A model generated the notes under the pieces. That model was not told the DNA's origin, made no database searches, and was given only the letters and a program-made list of their open reading frames with translations. Position numbers and translations under genes: made by a program. This document shows, in pieces, positions 45,048-55,106 of a stretch of 64,000 nucleotides of DNA. Each line of letters opens with the position of its first letter. Position 1 is the stretch's first letter. This stretch comes from Mycolicibacterium iranicum (lineage in GTDB: Bacteria; Actinomycetota; Actinomycetes; Mycobacteriales; Mycobacteriaceae): positions 186,001 through 250,000 of the forward strand of contig NZ_JACHVU010000003.1 in NCBI RefSeq assembly GCF_014190915.1, given 5' to 3'.

Positions 45048-47042
45048 GTGTCCAAGCTTTCGACCGTCGCACGGCGGTTGGTGCTGGGCCGGCCGTTCCG
45101 TAGCGACAAGCTGTCGCACACGCTGCTCCCCAAGCGGATAGCGCTGCCGGTCTTCGCCTCAGATGCCCTCTCCTCGACCGCATACGCCCCGGAAGAGATC
45201 TTCCTCGTGCTGTCGGTCGCCGGGCTCACCGCCTATTCGATGGCGCCCTGGATCGGCCTCGCCGTGGCGGCGGTCATGCTGATCGTGATCGCCAGCTACC
45301 GGCAGAACGTGCACGCCTATCCGTCGGGCGGTGGCGACTACGAGGTCGTGACGACGAACCTGGGCCCGACCGCGGGCCTGACGGTCGCCAGCGCGCTGCT
45401 CGTCGACTACGTGTTGACCGTCGCGGTGTCGATGTCCTCGGCGATGTCGAACATCGGGTCGGCGGTGCCGTTCATCAACCAGCACAAGGTGTGGTTCGCG
45501 GTGGTCGCGATCCTGCTGCTGGCCTCGCTGAACCTGCGCGGGATCCGGGAGTCCGGAACGGCGTTCGCGATCCCGACGTATGCGTTCATGATCGGGATGG
45601 TCGTGATGCTCGGCTGGGGGTTCTTCCAGATCTATGTCCTGGGAACGCCGTTGAAGGCCGAGTCGGCGGATTTCGAGATGCACTCCGAGCACGGCGACAT
45701 CCTCGGTTTCGCGTTGGTGTTCCTGGTCGCCCGGGCGTTCTCGTCGGGAAGTGCGGCGCTCACCGGTGTCGAGGCGATCAGCAACGGGGTGCCCGCGTTC
45801 CGTAAACCTAAGTCGCGCAACGCCGCGACCACCCTGCTGCTGCTCGGCGGTATCTCGATCACGTTGTTCATGGGAATCATCATGCTGGCCCAGGCGACCG
45901 GCGTGCAGATCGCCGAACGTCCGAACGAACAGCTCGTCGGGGCCCCGGTCGACTACCACCAGCGGACGCTGATCGCCCAGCTCGCGGACGCGGTGTTCCA
46001 CGACTTCCCGCTGGGTCTGTTCCTCATCGCGCTGGTCACCGCGCTCATCCTGGTCCTGGCGGCCAATACCGCGTTCAACGGCTTCCCGGTGCTGGGATCG
46101 ATTCTGGCGCAGGACCGTTTCCTTCCGCGCCAGTTGCACACCCGGGGGGACCGGCTGGCGTTCTCGAACGGCATCCTGTTCCTGGCCTTCGGCGCCATCG
46201 CGTTCGTCGTGGCGTTCCAGGCCGAGGTGACCGCGCTCATCCAGCTCTACATCGTCGGGGTGTTCGTGTCGTTCACGCTGAGCCAGATCGGCATGGTCCG
46301 GCACTGGACGCGTCTGCTGCGCACTGAGACCGACGTCGCGGCGCGCGGCCGGATGATGCGGGCGCGGGTGATCAACACCATCGGATTCGTCTGCACCGGA
46401 ACGGTCCTGGTCATCGTGGTCGTCACGAAGTTCATGGTCGGTGCGTGGATCGCGATCCTGGCGATGGCGGCGCTGTTCGGGATCATGAAGCTGATCCACC
46501 GCCACTATGCGTCGGTGAGCCGCGAGCTGGAGGCACGCGCGGCCGAGACCGAGGACATCGTGCTGCCCAGCCGCAACCACGCCATCGTGCTGGTGTCGAA
46601 CCTGCACATGCCGACGATGCGCGCGCTGGCGTACGCGCGGGCCACCCGTCCCGACCTGCTGGAGGCGGTCACGGTCAGCGTCGACGACGCCGAGACCCGG
46701 CAGCTGGTGCACAAGTGGGAGCACAGCGACATCAGCGTGCCGCTGAAGGTGATCGCCTCGCCGTACCGGGAGATCACCAGGCCCGTGCTCGATTACGTCA
46801 AACGCGTCAGCAAGGACTCGCCGCGCACGGTGGTGACCGTGTTCATCCCCGAGTACGTCGTGGGGCACTGGTGGGAGCAGGTGCTGCACAACCAGAGCGC
46901 GCTGCGGCTGAAGGGACGGCTGCTGTTCGAACCGAACGTGATGGTGACGTCGGTGCCGTGGCAGCTGTCGTCGTCGGAACGCCTCAGGAAACTGGCGCCG
47001 CAGTCCGCGCCGGGCGACGCGCGCAAGGGGTTCCTGGAATGA
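45048..47042 (+). CDS. APC-family permease with C-terminal universal-stress-like domain (Rv2690c-like)
   Basis: The 664-residue protein has about 12 membrane helices (to about residue 480) with APC features (ASDALSSTAYAPEEI; YPSGGGDYEVV; ISNGVPAFRKPKS), followed by a ~180-residue cytoplasmic domain containing NHAIVLVSNLHMPTMRALAYA. Its similarity to KUP/KimA-type potassium transporters and its divergence from ceoB/ceoC suggest possible potassium transport rather than amino acids. It ends overlapping the RNA methyltransferase start. Confidence 0.85.
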   Translation: MSKLSTVARRLVLGRPFRSDKLSHTLLPKRIALPVFASDALSSTAYAPEEIFLVLSVAGLTAYSMAPWIGLAVAAVMLIVIASYRQNVHAYPSGGGDYEVVTTNLGPTAGLTVASALLVDYVLTVAVSMSSAMSNIGSAVPFINQHKVWFAVVAILLLASLNLRGIRESGTAFAIPTYAFMIGMVVMLGWGFFQIYVLGTPLKAESADFEMHSEHGDILGFALVFLVARAFSSGSAALTGVEAISNGVPAFRKPKSRNAATTLLLLGGISITLFMGIIMLAQATGVQIAERPNEQLVGAPVDYHQRTLIAQLADAVFHDFPLGLFLIALVTALILVLAANTAFNGFPVLGSILAQDRFLPRQLHTRGDRLAFSNGILFLAFGAIAFVVAFQAEVTALIQLYIVGVFVSFTLSQIGMVRHWTRLLRTETDVAARGRMMRARVINTIGFVCTGTVLVIVVVTKFMVGAWIAILAMAALFGIMKLIHRHYASVSRELEARAAETEDIVLPSRNHAIVLVSNLHMPTMRALAYARATRPDLLEAVTVSVDDAETRQLVHKWEHSDISVPLKVIASPYREITRPVLDYVKRVSKDSPRTVVTVFIPEYVVGHWWEQVLHNQSALRLKGRLLFEPNVMVTSVPWQLSSSERLRKLAPQSAPGDARKGFLE

Positions 47043-48349
47043 GCCCCGCCGACGAACTGACCCTCACCACGGTCGCGCCGGCCAACGGGGGCAGCTGCAT
47101 CGCCCGCCACGAGGGCAGGGTCGTGTTCGTCCGCTACGCCTTACCCGGCGAGACGGTGCGGGCCCGCCTGGTCGGCGACCGCGGCTCCTATTGGAACGCC
47201 GAGGTGGTCGAGGTGCTCGACGCGGCGGACGGCCGGATCGACCCGCTGTGCCCGATCGCGGGCCCAGACGGCGCAGGCTGCTGCGACCTGGCGTTCGCCG
47301 AGCCGTCGGCCGTCCGCCGGATCAAGGGTGCGGTGGTCGCCAATCAGCTTGCCCGCGTAGGGAATTACCACTGGCGTGACGAGTCGGAGGCCACCGCCGA
47401 GCCGGTCGGCGACCAGGGTGCGACGGGCTGGCGGACCAGGGTGCGGCTCGCGGCGTCCGCCGATGGCCGTGCCGGCTTTCACCGCTACCACAGCGCCGAA
47501 CTGGTGCACCGTCTCGACTGCGCGCAGTTGCCCGCGGGGATGCTCGACGGCGTGGCCGAGGCTGAGTGGCCGGCCGAATCGGAGATCCATGTCGTGCTCG
47601 ACGACGACGGACGGCGCCACATCGCGGTGGCGGGGGCGAAGGGGGAGAAGGGGGAGAAGGGCGGCAATCGGACTTCCGCCGCCGGAGGCGGCAATCGGAC
47701 TTCCGCCGCCGGAGGCGGCAATCGGACTTCCGCCGCCGGAGGCGGCAATCGGACGCGAGTCGTCGAGGGCGACTACGAGACCACGCAGCGGGTCGGCGCC
47801 CGCAGTTGGCGCGTTCCGGCCACGGCGTTCTGGCAGGCCCACCGCGACGCACCGGCGCTCTACAGCGCTCTCGTCGCCGAGTGGGCGCGGCTGGAGCCGG
47901 GCATGTCGGCCTGGGATCTGTACGGCGGTGCGGGGGTCTTCGCCGCTGCATTGGCCGAGGGCGTGGGTGAGCACGGCAGCGTCCTGACGGTCGACACGTC
48001 CCGTGGCGCGTCGCGGGCGGCGCGAGCGGCGCTGGCCGACCTCGGCAACGTCTCGGTGGTGACGGATTCGGTGCGGCGCGCACTGGCCGGGCAGCGCCGC
48101 CGTGCCGACGTCGCCGTCCTGGATCCGCCCCGGGCCGGGGCCGGGCGCGAGGTGATCGACCTGCTGGCCGCCGCCGAGGTTCCCAGGATCATCCACATCG
48201 GTTGCGAGGCGGCATCTTTCGCGCGCGACGTCGGTCTGTACCGGGACCGGGGATATCAGGTGGAGCACGTCGCGGTCTACGATTCGTTTCCCCTCACCCA
48301 TCACGTGGAATGCCTGGCCGTGCTGCAGCGACCGCCGGGCAGCACCTAG
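47039..48349 (+). CDS. TrmA/RumA-type RNA m5U methyltransferase with repeat insertion
   Basis: The 436-residue SAM-dependent enzyme begins with a TRAM domain (LTLTTVAPANGGSCIARHEGRVVF), has candidate cluster cysteines (LCPIAG, GCCDLAF), a methyltransferase core (AWDLYGGAGVFAAALA), DPPRAGAGREVID and the catalytic-cysteine region IHIGCEAASFARD. The target may be U54 in tRNA or a 23S rRNA uridine. Residues ~209-239 are a low-complexity insertion of three perfect nine-residue repeats (GGNRTSAAG), so the protein is ~30 residues longer than the M. tuberculosis one as I recall it. The start overlaps the permease stop (ATGA). Confidence 0.88.
   Translation: MSPADELTLTTVAPANGGSCIARHEGRVVFVRYALPGETVRARLVGDRGSYWNAEVVEVLDAADGRIDPLCPIAGPDGAGCCDLAFAEPSAVRRIKGAVVANQLARVGNYHWRDESEATAEPVGDQGATGWRTRVRLAASADGRAGFHRYHSAELVHRLDCAQLPAGMLDGVAEAEWPAESEIHVVLDDDGRRHIAVAGAKGEKGEKGGNRTSAAGGGNRTSAAGGGNRTSAAGGGNRTRVVEGDYETTQRVGARSWRVPATAFWQAHRDAPALYSALVAEWARLEPGMSAWDLYGGAGVFAAALAEGVGEHGSVLTVDTSRGASRAARAALADLGNVSVVTDSVRRALAGQRRRADVAVLDPPRAGAGREVIDLLAAAEVPRIIHIGCEAASFARDVGLYRDRGYQVEHVAVYDSFPLTHHVECLAVLQRPPGST
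47663..47754. repeat. Perfect 27-bp in-frame tandem repeat inside the RNA methyltransferase gene
   Basis: Units at 47663-47689, 47690-47716 and 47717-47743 are identical, with an 11-base partial fourth copy to 47754. Each contains the palindrome GCCGCC-GGA-GGCGGC. Just upstream, a 10-base GGGGGAGAAG motif also repeats. Perfect identity implies recent expansion or ongoing slippage. The length (27) keeps the frame. Confidence 0.95.
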
Positions 48350-48416
48350 GATGACTGCCAGGTGTGCCGGGAAGTCTGGTCGGCGATAACGCAATGACGT
48401 CTACCCGAGGCAGGCC

Positions 48417-49751
48417 GTGACATCCGATCCCAGTAACCGCCGCCGCCGCACCCCGCTTTTCTCGCGGGGCTCCTGGTCGGAGACGAGCAGGGTCAGCGAG
48501 ATCCTGCGCAAGGAGACCGTCGGCGGCGTCATCCTGCTGGTCGCCGCGGCCACCGCACTGATCTGGGCCAACTCCCCGTGGGCCGAGGGCTATTTCGGCC
48601 TGCGCGACGCGGTGCTGGGCGGCCGGTGGCTGGGGCTGCACCTCGACCTGAGCATCGGGGAGTGGGCGGCCGACGGCCTGCTGGCGATCTTCTTCCTCGT
48701 GGTGGGCCTGGAGTTGAAACGCGAGTTCGTGGCCGGCGATCTGCGGGACCCGCGCCGTGCGGCGCTTCCCATCGCCGCCGCGGTCGGCGGCATGGTGGTG
48801 CCCTCGCTGATCTTCGTGCTGGTCAATCTGAACACCGGCGACGGCGCGCTGCGGGGCTGGGCGATCCCGACCGCGACCGACATCGCCTTCGCGGTCGCCG
48901 TGCTGGCCGTCATCTCCACGCACCTGCCCTCGGCACTGCGCACCTTCCTGCTGACGCTCGCGGTCGTCGACGACCTGCTGGCGATCACCGTCATCGCGGT
49001 GTTCTACACCGACGACATGAACCTGGCCGCCCTGGCGCTGACCGCGGTGCCGCTGCTGCTGTTCGGGCTGTGCGTGCAGCGCGGGGTGCAGGCGTGGTGG
49101 GTGCTGGCGCCGCTGGCGATCGCAACCTGGGTGCTGATGCACGAGTCGGGCGTGCACGCGACCGTCGCGGGCGTCCTGCTCGGTTTCCTGGTGCCGGTGC
49201 GCCGCTCGGCCGTCCGCGGCGGCCGGGAGCTGGAGGCGGGGATGGCCGAGCACTTCGAACACCGGCTGCGCCCGATTTCGGCCGGTGTCGCGATACCGGT
49301 GTTCGCGTTCTTTGCCGCCGGAGTCAGCGTTGGCGGGGCGGACGGGCTCGGCCACGCGTTGCGCGATCCGATCACCCTGGGCATCGTGCTGGGGCTGGTC
49401 GCGGGCAAGCCGATCGGGATCTTCCTCACAACGCGGGTGCTGGCCGCGGTGACCCGCGCGAATCTCGACAGCTCGCTGCGGTGGGTCGACGTCCTCGGGG
49501 TGTCGATGCTGGCCGGCATCGGTTTCACGGTGTCGCTGCTGATCGGCGATCTCGCCTACGGTCTCGGGTCAGAACGTGACGATTTCGTAAAGGTTGGCGT
49601 GTTGGCCGGGTCACTGCTGTCCGCGGTGCTCGCGGTGGTCCTGCTGCTCTCCAGAAACGCTGCCTACCGGCGCATTTGTCAGGAAGAGACCGTCGATGCG
49701 GACGCCGACGGTGTGCCCGACGTCTACCAGGCTCGACAGGACCCGGCCTGA
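48417..49751 (+). CDS. nhaA: Na+/H+ antiporter NhaA
   Basis: The 444-residue NhaA-family antiporter exports Na+ or Li+ in exchange for protons. It has 12 membrane helices, the ion-binding pair Asp185-Asp186 in [22 protein letters not shown], and KRE in LELKREF. The C-terminal tail [11 protein letters not shown] is acidic and could bind divalent cations, but this is inferred. The GTG at 48417 has GAGG upstream. It lies close to the potassium genes ceoB/ceoC, making a cation-homeostasis cluster. Confidence 0.94.
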   Translation: MTSDPSNRRRRTPLFSRGSWSETSRVSEILRKETVGGVILLVAAATALIWANSPWAEGYFGLRDAVLGGRWLGLHLDLSIGEWAADGLLAIFFLVVGLELKREFVAGDLRDPRRAALPIAAAVGGMVVPSLIFVLVNLNTGDGALRGWAIPTATDIAFAVAVLAVISTHLPSALRTFLLTLAVVDDLLAITVIAVFYTDDMNLAALALTAVPLLLFGLCVQRGVQAWWVLAPLAIATWVLMHESGVHATVAGVLLGFLVPVRRSAVRGGRELEAGMAEHFEHRLRPISAGVAIPVFAFFAAGVSVGGADGLGHALRDPITLGIVLGLVAGKPIGIFLTTRVLAAVTRANLDSSLRWVDVLGVSMLAGIGFTVSLLIGDLAYGLGSERDDFVKVGVLAGSLLSAVLAVVLLLSRNAAYRRICQEETVDADADGVPDVYQARQDPA

Positions 49752-49761
49752 CGTCCGTGCG

Positions 49762-49767
49762 TAGACT
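49762..49767 (+). promoter_or_regulatory. -10 hexamer of dxs
   Basis: TAGACT is followed by six bases (GGGCTG) and the dxs ATG, the tightest leaderless spacing in the window. Confidence 0.6.
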
Positions 49768-49773
49768 GGGCTG

Positions 49774-51687
49774 ATGCTTGAACAGATCCGCGGTCCCGCT
49801 GATCTGCAGCGCCTGTCTCGGGCTCAGCTCGACGAGCTGGCCCGAGAGATCAGGGACTTCCTGATCCACAAGGTCGCGGCGACAGGTGGGCACCTGGGAC
49901 CCAATCTCGGTGTCGTGGAACTGACGCTGGCGCTGCACCGCGTCTTCGACTCGCCCCACGACCCGATCCTGTTCGACACCGGGCACCAGGCCTACGTGCA
50001 CAAGATGCTCACGGGCCGTTGCCAGGACTTCGACACGTTGCGTAAGAAGGACGGCCTGTCGGGCTATCCGTCGCGCACCGAGAGCGAACACGACTGGGTC
50101 GAGTCGAGCCATGCCAGCTCGGCGCTGTCCTACGCGGACGGTCTCGCCAAAGCCTTCGAGCTCAACGGGCACCGCAACCGGCACGTGGTGGCTGTCGTCG
50201 GTGACGGCGCGTTGACCGGCGGCATGTGCTGGGAGGCGCTGAACAACATCGCCGCGTCCCGGCGCCCCGTCGTGATCGTCGTCAACGACAACGGCCGCAG
50301 CTACGCCCCGACGATCGGCGGCCTGGCCGAGCACCTCGCCGCGCTGCGCCTGCAGCCCGGCTACGAGCGCGTGCTCGAAGAGGGCCGCAAGGCCGTGCGT
50401 GGCGTGCCGGTGATCGGCGAGTTCTGCTACCAGTGCATGCACAGCATCAAGGCCGGGATCAAGGACGCACTCTCGCCGCAGGTCATGTTCACCGACCTCG
50501 GCCTGAAGTACGTCGGCCCGATCGACGGTCATGACGAGGCCGCCGTGGAGAGCGCGCTGCGCCACGCCCGCACGTTCAACGCGCCCGTCGTGGTCCACGT
50601 CGTGACCCGCAAGGGCATGGGCTATGCGCCGGCCGAGAACGACGCCGACGACCAGATGCACGCCTGCGGGGTCATCGACCCGGAGACCGGTCTGGCCACG
50701 ACGGTGCCCGGCCCGGGCTGGACGGCGGCGTTCTCCGAGACGCTGATCCGGCTGGCGGCCAAGCGACGCGACATCGTCGGGATCACCGCGGCCATGCCGG
50801 GACCTACCGGGCTCAGCGCGTTCCGGGACCGCTTCCCCGATCGTTTCTTCGACGTCGGCATCGCCGAGCAGCATGCGATGACGTCGGCTGCGGGGCTGGC
50901 CATGGGCGGCATGCATCCCGTCGTGGCGGTCTACTCGACCTTCCTCAATCGCGCGTTCGATCAGCTGCTGATGGACGTGGCCCTGCACCAGCTCCCGGTG
51001 ACCCTGGTGCTGGACAGGTCGGGCATCACCGGCCCCGACGGTGCCAGCCACAACGGCATGTGGGACCTGTCGATCCTCGGGATCGTGCCCGGCATCCGGG
51101 TCGCCGCACCCCGGGACGGCGCACGACTGCGCGAAGAGCTGTCCGAAGCCGTCGACGTCAAGGACGGCCCGACGGCCATCCGGTTCCCCAAAGGCGATGT
51201 CGGAGAAGACATTCCGGCGATCGAGCGGCGCGACGGCGTCGACGTGCTCGCACGTCCGGTCGACGAGCTCTCCCAGGACGTTCTCATCGTCGCGGTAGGG
51301 CCGTTCGCGGGCATGGCGATCGCGGTCGCCGAGCGCCTGCGCGACCAGGGCATCGGCGTGACGGTCGTCGACCCGCGGTGGGTGCTTCCGGTGCCCGCGA
51401 CGATCAACGAGCTGGCCGCCTCGCACAAGCTCGTGGTGACGCTGGAGGACAACGGTGGCCACGGCGGTGTCGGGTCGGCGGTGTCGGCGGCGCTGCGCCG
51501 CGCCGAGATCGATGTGCCGTGCCGTGACGCTGCGCTGCCCCAGGAGTTCTTCGCCCATGCCTCGCGAGGTGAGGTGCTCAAGTCCGTCGGGTTGACCGAG
51601 CAGAGCATCGCCCGCCAGATCACCGGCTGGGTGGCCGCTCTGGGAGCCTCCGCCGGGGATCGGGAAGTCAGCGAACGCATCGACTGA
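49774..51687 (+). CDS. dxs: 1-deoxy-D-xylulose-5-phosphate synthase Dxs
   Basis: This is the first enzyme of the MEP isoprenoid pathway, condensing pyruvate and glyceraldehyde-3-phosphate with thiamine diphosphate. The 637-residue transketolase-like protein has the ThDP motif [16 protein letters not shown], the catalytic-region histidine in [10 protein letters not shown], and the pyrimidine-domain glutamate in [10 protein letters not shown]. It feeds DMAPP to MiaA, polyprenol-phosphate to wall synthesis and AftC. A lipoprotein lipase starts two bases after its stop. Confidence 0.96.
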   Translation: MLEQIRGPADLQRLSRAQLDELAREIRDFLIHKVAATGGHLGPNLGVVELTLALHRVFDSPHDPILFDTGHQAYVHKMLTGRCQDFDTLRKKDGLSGYPSRTESEHDWVESSHASSALSYADGLAKAFELNGHRNRHVVAVVGDGALTGGMCWEALNNIAASRRPVVIVVNDNGRSYAPTIGGLAEHLAALRLQPGYERVLEEGRKAVRGVPVIGEFCYQCMHSIKAGIKDALSPQVMFTDLGLKYVGPIDGHDEAAVESALRHARTFNAPVVVHVVTRKGMGYAPAENDADDQMHACGVIDPETGLATTVPGPGWTAAFSETLIRLAAKRRDIVGITAAMPGPTGLSAFRDRFPDRFFDVGIAEQHAMTSAAGLAMGGMHPVVAVYSTFLNRAFDQLLMDVALHQLPVTLVLDRSGITGPDGASHNGMWDLSILGIVPGIRVAAPRDGARLREELSEAVDVKDGPTAIRFPKGDVGEDIPAIERRDGVDVLARPVDELSQDVLIVAVGPFAGMAIAVAERLRDQGIGVTVVDPRWVLPVPATINELAASHKLVVTLEDNGGHGGVGSAVSAALRRAEIDVPCRDAALPQEFFAHASRGEVLKSVGLTEQSIARQITGWVAALGASAGDREVSERID

Positions 51688-51689
51688 CG

Positions 51690-52880
51690 GTGAGACGCTC
51701 CGGCGCGGTCCGCACACTGGCCGCCTTGCTGCTGTCGGCTGCGCTGCTCGTCGGTTGTGCGCGCCCTGTCGAGGCGGGCGGCCCGCTGTGGTCAGGGTTG
51801 GATGCGCGCTCGTTCGACGGGGCCATCCCGGCTCCGGGCACGCTCATCGAATCGGTGACCCTCGATCCCGAGCTGTCGGTGCCGGGCGCCGGTGCCGCGT
51901 ATCGCATCCTGTACTCGACGATCGACCAGCATGAGCGTCCCGCGGTCAGCACCGCGGTGGTCTTCACCCCGAAAACCCCTGCGCCGCGCTCTGGTTGGCC
52001 CGTCGTGGCATGGGCGCACGGAACCGTCGGCCTGGGCGACGACTGCACCCCGTCGGCGCTGTCGCGCAGCGGACGAGACGACGCATACCTCTCGCACTGG
52101 TTGGATCAGGGGTACGCCGTGGTCGGCAGCGACTACGCCGGCCTCGGCACCCCGGGTCTGATGAGCTACCTCAACAGCGTCACCACCGCCCGCGGTGTCG
52201 TGGACTCGGTGGTCGCCGCGCACGACATGGATCTCGACCTCTCCCCGGCGTGGGCCGTCGTCGGCCAATCGCAGGGCGGGGGCGCCGCGGTCGCCACGGC
52301 GCGGTGGGCGAGCGAGTTCAGCGCGGGGTCAGGCCTGGACTATCGCGGTGTGGTCGCCACCGGTACGCCCGCCGGGGTGGAATCCATTGTGAAGCAGGCG
52401 GGTCCGGACATGGCGGTACCGCCGGAACTCGGCCCGATGGCCGGCGTCTACACCGCCTACATCGTCGCCGCACTGCGTGAGGCGCGGCCCGATCTGAACC
52501 TCGACTCCGTCCTGACCCCCGCCGGGCTCGCCGCCGCCGAGCAGGCCGAAACGGCGTGTGTCGCCGAACTGGCCGAGGCGCTCGCCGATACGACGGTGCC
52601 CGGCTTCTTCTCGGCGCCGATCGCGTCGATTCCCCGATCGGCGGACGCGATCGACGACTTCATGGGGCTGCCAACCGACGGCTATGACCGGCCTCTCTTC
52701 CTCGGGGTGGGGATGCAGGACCGGGATGTGCCGCCCGATCTCACCCTGAGATTCGCCGAGCAACTGCGGGCCGACGGTCAGGACGTGACGCTCAAGGTGT
52801 ATCCGGATGCCGACCACAGCGGCGCCGTGCTGGAGTCCATCCCCGATTCGACCGCTTTCCTGGCCCGTATCCTGGCCTGA
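51690..52880 (+). CDS. Secretory-lipase family (LIP) lipoprotein
   Basis: The 396-residue protein has a lipoprotein signal with lipobox LLVGC (Cys23), then the secretory lipase fold: WPVVAWAHGTVGLGDDC, the nucleophile elbow VVGQSQGGGAAV (GxSxG), and DADHSGAV with the catalytic His. It belongs to the bacterial/fungal LIP-type esterases that act on small esters or triacylglycerol. The GTG at 51690 lies two bases after the dxs stop, so it is cotranscribed. Confidence 0.88.
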   Translation: MRRSGAVRTLAALLLSAALLVGCARPVEAGGPLWSGLDARSFDGAIPAPGTLIESVTLDPELSVPGAGAAYRILYSTIDQHERPAVSTAVVFTPKTPAPRSGWPVVAWAHGTVGLGDDCTPSALSRSGRDDAYLSHWLDQGYAVVGSDYAGLGTPGLMSYLNSVTTARGVVDSVVAAHDMDLDLSPAWAVVGQSQGGGAAVATARWASEFSAGSGLDYRGVVATGTPAGVESIVKQAGPDMAVPPELGPMAGVYTAYIVAALREARPDLNLDSVLTPAGLAAAEQAETACVAELAEALADTTVPGFFSAPIASIPRSADAIDDFMGLPTDGYDRPLFLGVGMQDRDVPPDLTLRFAEQLRADGQDVTLKVYPDADHSGAVLESIPDSTAFLARILA

Positions 52881-52912
52881 TCGCCGAGCCGGAGTCCGGC
52901 CGAGACGAGGGT

Positions 52913-52918
52913 TAGGGT
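52913..52918 (+). promoter_or_regulatory. -10 hexamer of the epoxide-hydrolase-like gene
   Basis: TAGGGT is followed by seven bases and the GTG at 52926, consistent with a leaderless start separate from the dxs transcript. Confidence 0.5.
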
Positions 52919-52925
52919 CATCGGT

Positions 52926-53828
52926 GTGGACGCTGAACTCGAACAGTGGCGCGACGCCGGGCAGTACTTCGACTACCTCGGATTCGACATCTTCTTCCGG
53001 CACGAGGGCCACGGCCCGAATCTGCTGCTGATCCACGGGTATCCGTTCAACACGTGGGACTGGGAGCCGCTGTGGGATCGGCTCACCGCACGGTTCACCG
53101 TCGTCGCACCGGACATGATGGGCATGGGGTTCTCGGCCAAGCCGTCGGCGTACGGCTACTCGGTCGCCGACCACGCGGACATGCACGAGGCGCTGCTTGC
53201 ACACCTCGGCGTCGAGTCGGCGCACGTCCTGGCCCACGACCTCGGCGACTCCGTCGGCCAGGAACTGCTGGCGCGCTGTCACCGGGGCGAACAGTCCTAC
53301 GGTGCGCTGTCTCTGGAGTCGGTCACCTGGCTCAACGGGGGCCTGTTCAACGAGGCCTACACGCCGCGGCTGATGCAGAAGCTGATGTCGCGAACGCCGT
53401 TGGGCGACATCATGAGTCCGCTGCAGGGCAGTCCGCTGTCACGGCGGCTGCTGGAGTCGACGATCGACGAGATGTTCGGCCCGGACACGAAACCGGGTAG
53501 GCGCATGATGGACCTCTTCCACCAGATCCTGGAGCACAACGACGGAAAGCGGGTGCTGCACAAGGTCGGTCGCTTCATCGAGGACCGTTACCGGCACCGC
53601 AACCGGTGGGTCCGTGCGATGAGGGAGACGACGGTGCCCATGCGGCTCATCGACGGCGCCCTCGATCCGAACTCCGGTGCCCACATGGCCCGCCGCTACG
53701 CCGAAGTGATCGCCGGCGCGGACGTGGTGATGCTCGACGACATCGGCCACTGGCCCCAGTTGGAGGCGCCCGACGCGGTGTGGCGGCACTTCGTCGAGCA
53801 CGTCGACCGGGTTACTGCGCAGCGGTAG
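52926..53828 (+). CDS. Alpha/beta hydrolase (epoxide hydrolase/haloalkane dehalogenase-like)
   Basis: The 300-residue cytoplasmic hydrolase has the HGYPFNTWDW oxyanion segment, the nucleophile region LAHDLGDSVGQE with Asp as nucleophile (as in epoxide hydrolases and dehalogenases), and DDIGHWPQLEAPD with the catalytic His. The cap domain spans roughly residues 130-210. No dehalogenase-specific halide tryptophan was assigned. It overlaps the convergent RNase D-like gene by 17 bases at the 3' ends. Confidence 0.87.
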   Translation: MDAELEQWRDAGQYFDYLGFDIFFRHEGHGPNLLLIHGYPFNTWDWEPLWDRLTARFTVVAPDMMGMGFSAKPSAYGYSVADHADMHEALLAHLGVESAHVLAHDLGDSVGQELLARCHRGEQSYGALSLESVTWLNGGLFNEAYTPRLMQKLMSRTPLGDIMSPLQGSPLSRRLLESTIDEMFGPDTKPGRRMMDLFHQILEHNDGKRVLHKVGRFIEDRYRHRNRWVRAMRETTVPMRLIDGALDPNSGAHMARRYAEVIAGADVVMLDDIGHWPQLEAPDAVWRHFVEHVDRVTAQR

Positions 53829-55101
53829 TCAGGGCCCGCGCCAGCACGGGTACGGTCAGCTCCCGCTGCCACTGCCGCGCGGTGGACTCGCGCAGGAAAG
53901 CGTCCACGGCGGCGGCCGGGTCGTCGGTGTTCTGCCAGTCCCAGCACAGCCGGCGCACGGTCTCGGGCGCCAGGAGGTTCTCGACGGGAACCTCGATCTG
54001 CTGGGCCAGCGAGGTGAGTTCGGCCCGCGCGGCCTCCAGGCGTACCGCCGCCTCGGGTTTGCGGCGCGCCCAGCGCGACGCGGGCGGCGGCCCGTTGGAC
54101 GGTTCCTGGGCGTCGGGCGCCTCGCCGATCCGGGCCCGGGCGAGGGCGTCGAGCCACACCTGTGCGCTGCGGCGCTGCTTGGAGCCGCCGAAAATGGGTA
54201 ACGCCGTGAGCTTTTCGACGGTATCGGGGTTGGTGGTCGCGGCGGCGATGATCGCGCTGTCGGGCAGGATGCGCCCGGGGGCGATGTCACGCCGGCGGGC
54301 GATCTGGTCGCGGGTGGTCCACAGTTCGCGGACCGCCGCGAGCGTCCTGGGGTCGCGCACCTTGTGGATGCCCGACGTGCGCCGCCACCGGTCGCGCCGG
54401 GTCGGCGTGGCCTCCAGCGTGCGCAGGTACTCGAACTCCTGCCGGGCCCACTCCGTCTTGCCCTGCTCGTCGAGCACGGCGGCGACCGCGTCGCGCAGAT
54501 CGATGAGCACCTCGACGTCGAGGGCGGCATAGTTGAGCCACTCGGCAGGCAGCGGACGCTTGGACCAGTCCGCGGCTCCGTGGCCCTTGGTCAACTGCAG
54601 ACCGAGCAGCCGCTGCACCATCGCCGCGAGGTTGACCCGGTCGTAGTTGGCGAGACGACCCGCGAGCTCGGTGTCGTACAGCGCGGGCGGGCGCATACCG
54701 ATCTCAGCGAGGCAGGGCAGGTCCTGGTCGGCGGCGTGCAGCACCCATTCGTCGCTCGCGAGCACCTCGGCGACCGGACCCAGCACCTGCAGGGCGTCGC
54801 CGCCGTGGCTGACCGGGTCGATGAGCACGGTCCCGGCGCCGGCCCGGCGGATCTGCACGAGGTAGGCCCGGTTGGAGTAGCGGAACCCCGAGGCGCGTTC
54901 GGCGTCCACCGCGAAAGGGCCGTGTCCGGAAGCCAGAAGATCTGCGGCCCTTCGGATCTCGTCTCGGCTGGCCGAAACGTCGGGCACGCCGTCGCGGGGC
55001 GCCAGGAGGGGTTCGGCCTCGGGTTCCGGTTCGGCGGTCGCTGCGGCCTCTTCGAACTCTTCCGGGTCCGCGGAGGGGCCCGTGATCTCGGTGTCTGACA
55101 T
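53812..55101 (-). CDS. RNase D-like 3'-5' exonuclease with HRDC domain (Rv2681-like)
   Basis: The 429-residue protein has an acidic N-terminus, a DEDD exonuclease domain (FAVDAERASGF with Asp and Glu; HAADQDLPCL; LNYAALDVEVL with Tyr and Asp), and C-terminal HRDC-type helices. The four acidic residues appear intact, so it is probably active in RNA processing. It starts five bases after DUF3000, in one unit. Confidence 0.88.
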   Translation of the reverse strand: MSDTEITGPSADPEEFEEAAATAEPEPEAEPLLAPRDGVPDVSASRDEIRRAADLLASGHGPFAVDAERASGFRYSNRAYLVQIRRAGAGTVLIDPVSHGGDALQVLGPVAEVLASDEWVLHAADQDLPCLAEIGMRPPALYDTELAGRLANYDRVNLAAMVQRLLGLQLTKGHGAADWSKRPLPAEWLNYAALDVEVLIDLRDAVAAVLDEQGKTEWARQEFEYLRTLEATPTRRDRWRRTSGIHKVRDPRTLAAVRELWTTRDQIARRRDIAPGRILPDSAIIAAATTNPDTVEKLTALPIFGGSKQRRSAQVWLDALARARIGEAPDAQEPSNGPPPASRWARRKPEAAVRLEAARAELTSLAQQIEVPVENLLAPETVRRLCWDWQNTDDPAAAVDAFLRESTARQWQRELTVPVLARALTTAAQ

Positions 55102-55106
55102 AGGGG

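Noticed and set aside
47663-47754. CRISPR array
   Set aside because: The units are contiguous and in frame with no spacers, inside a gene.
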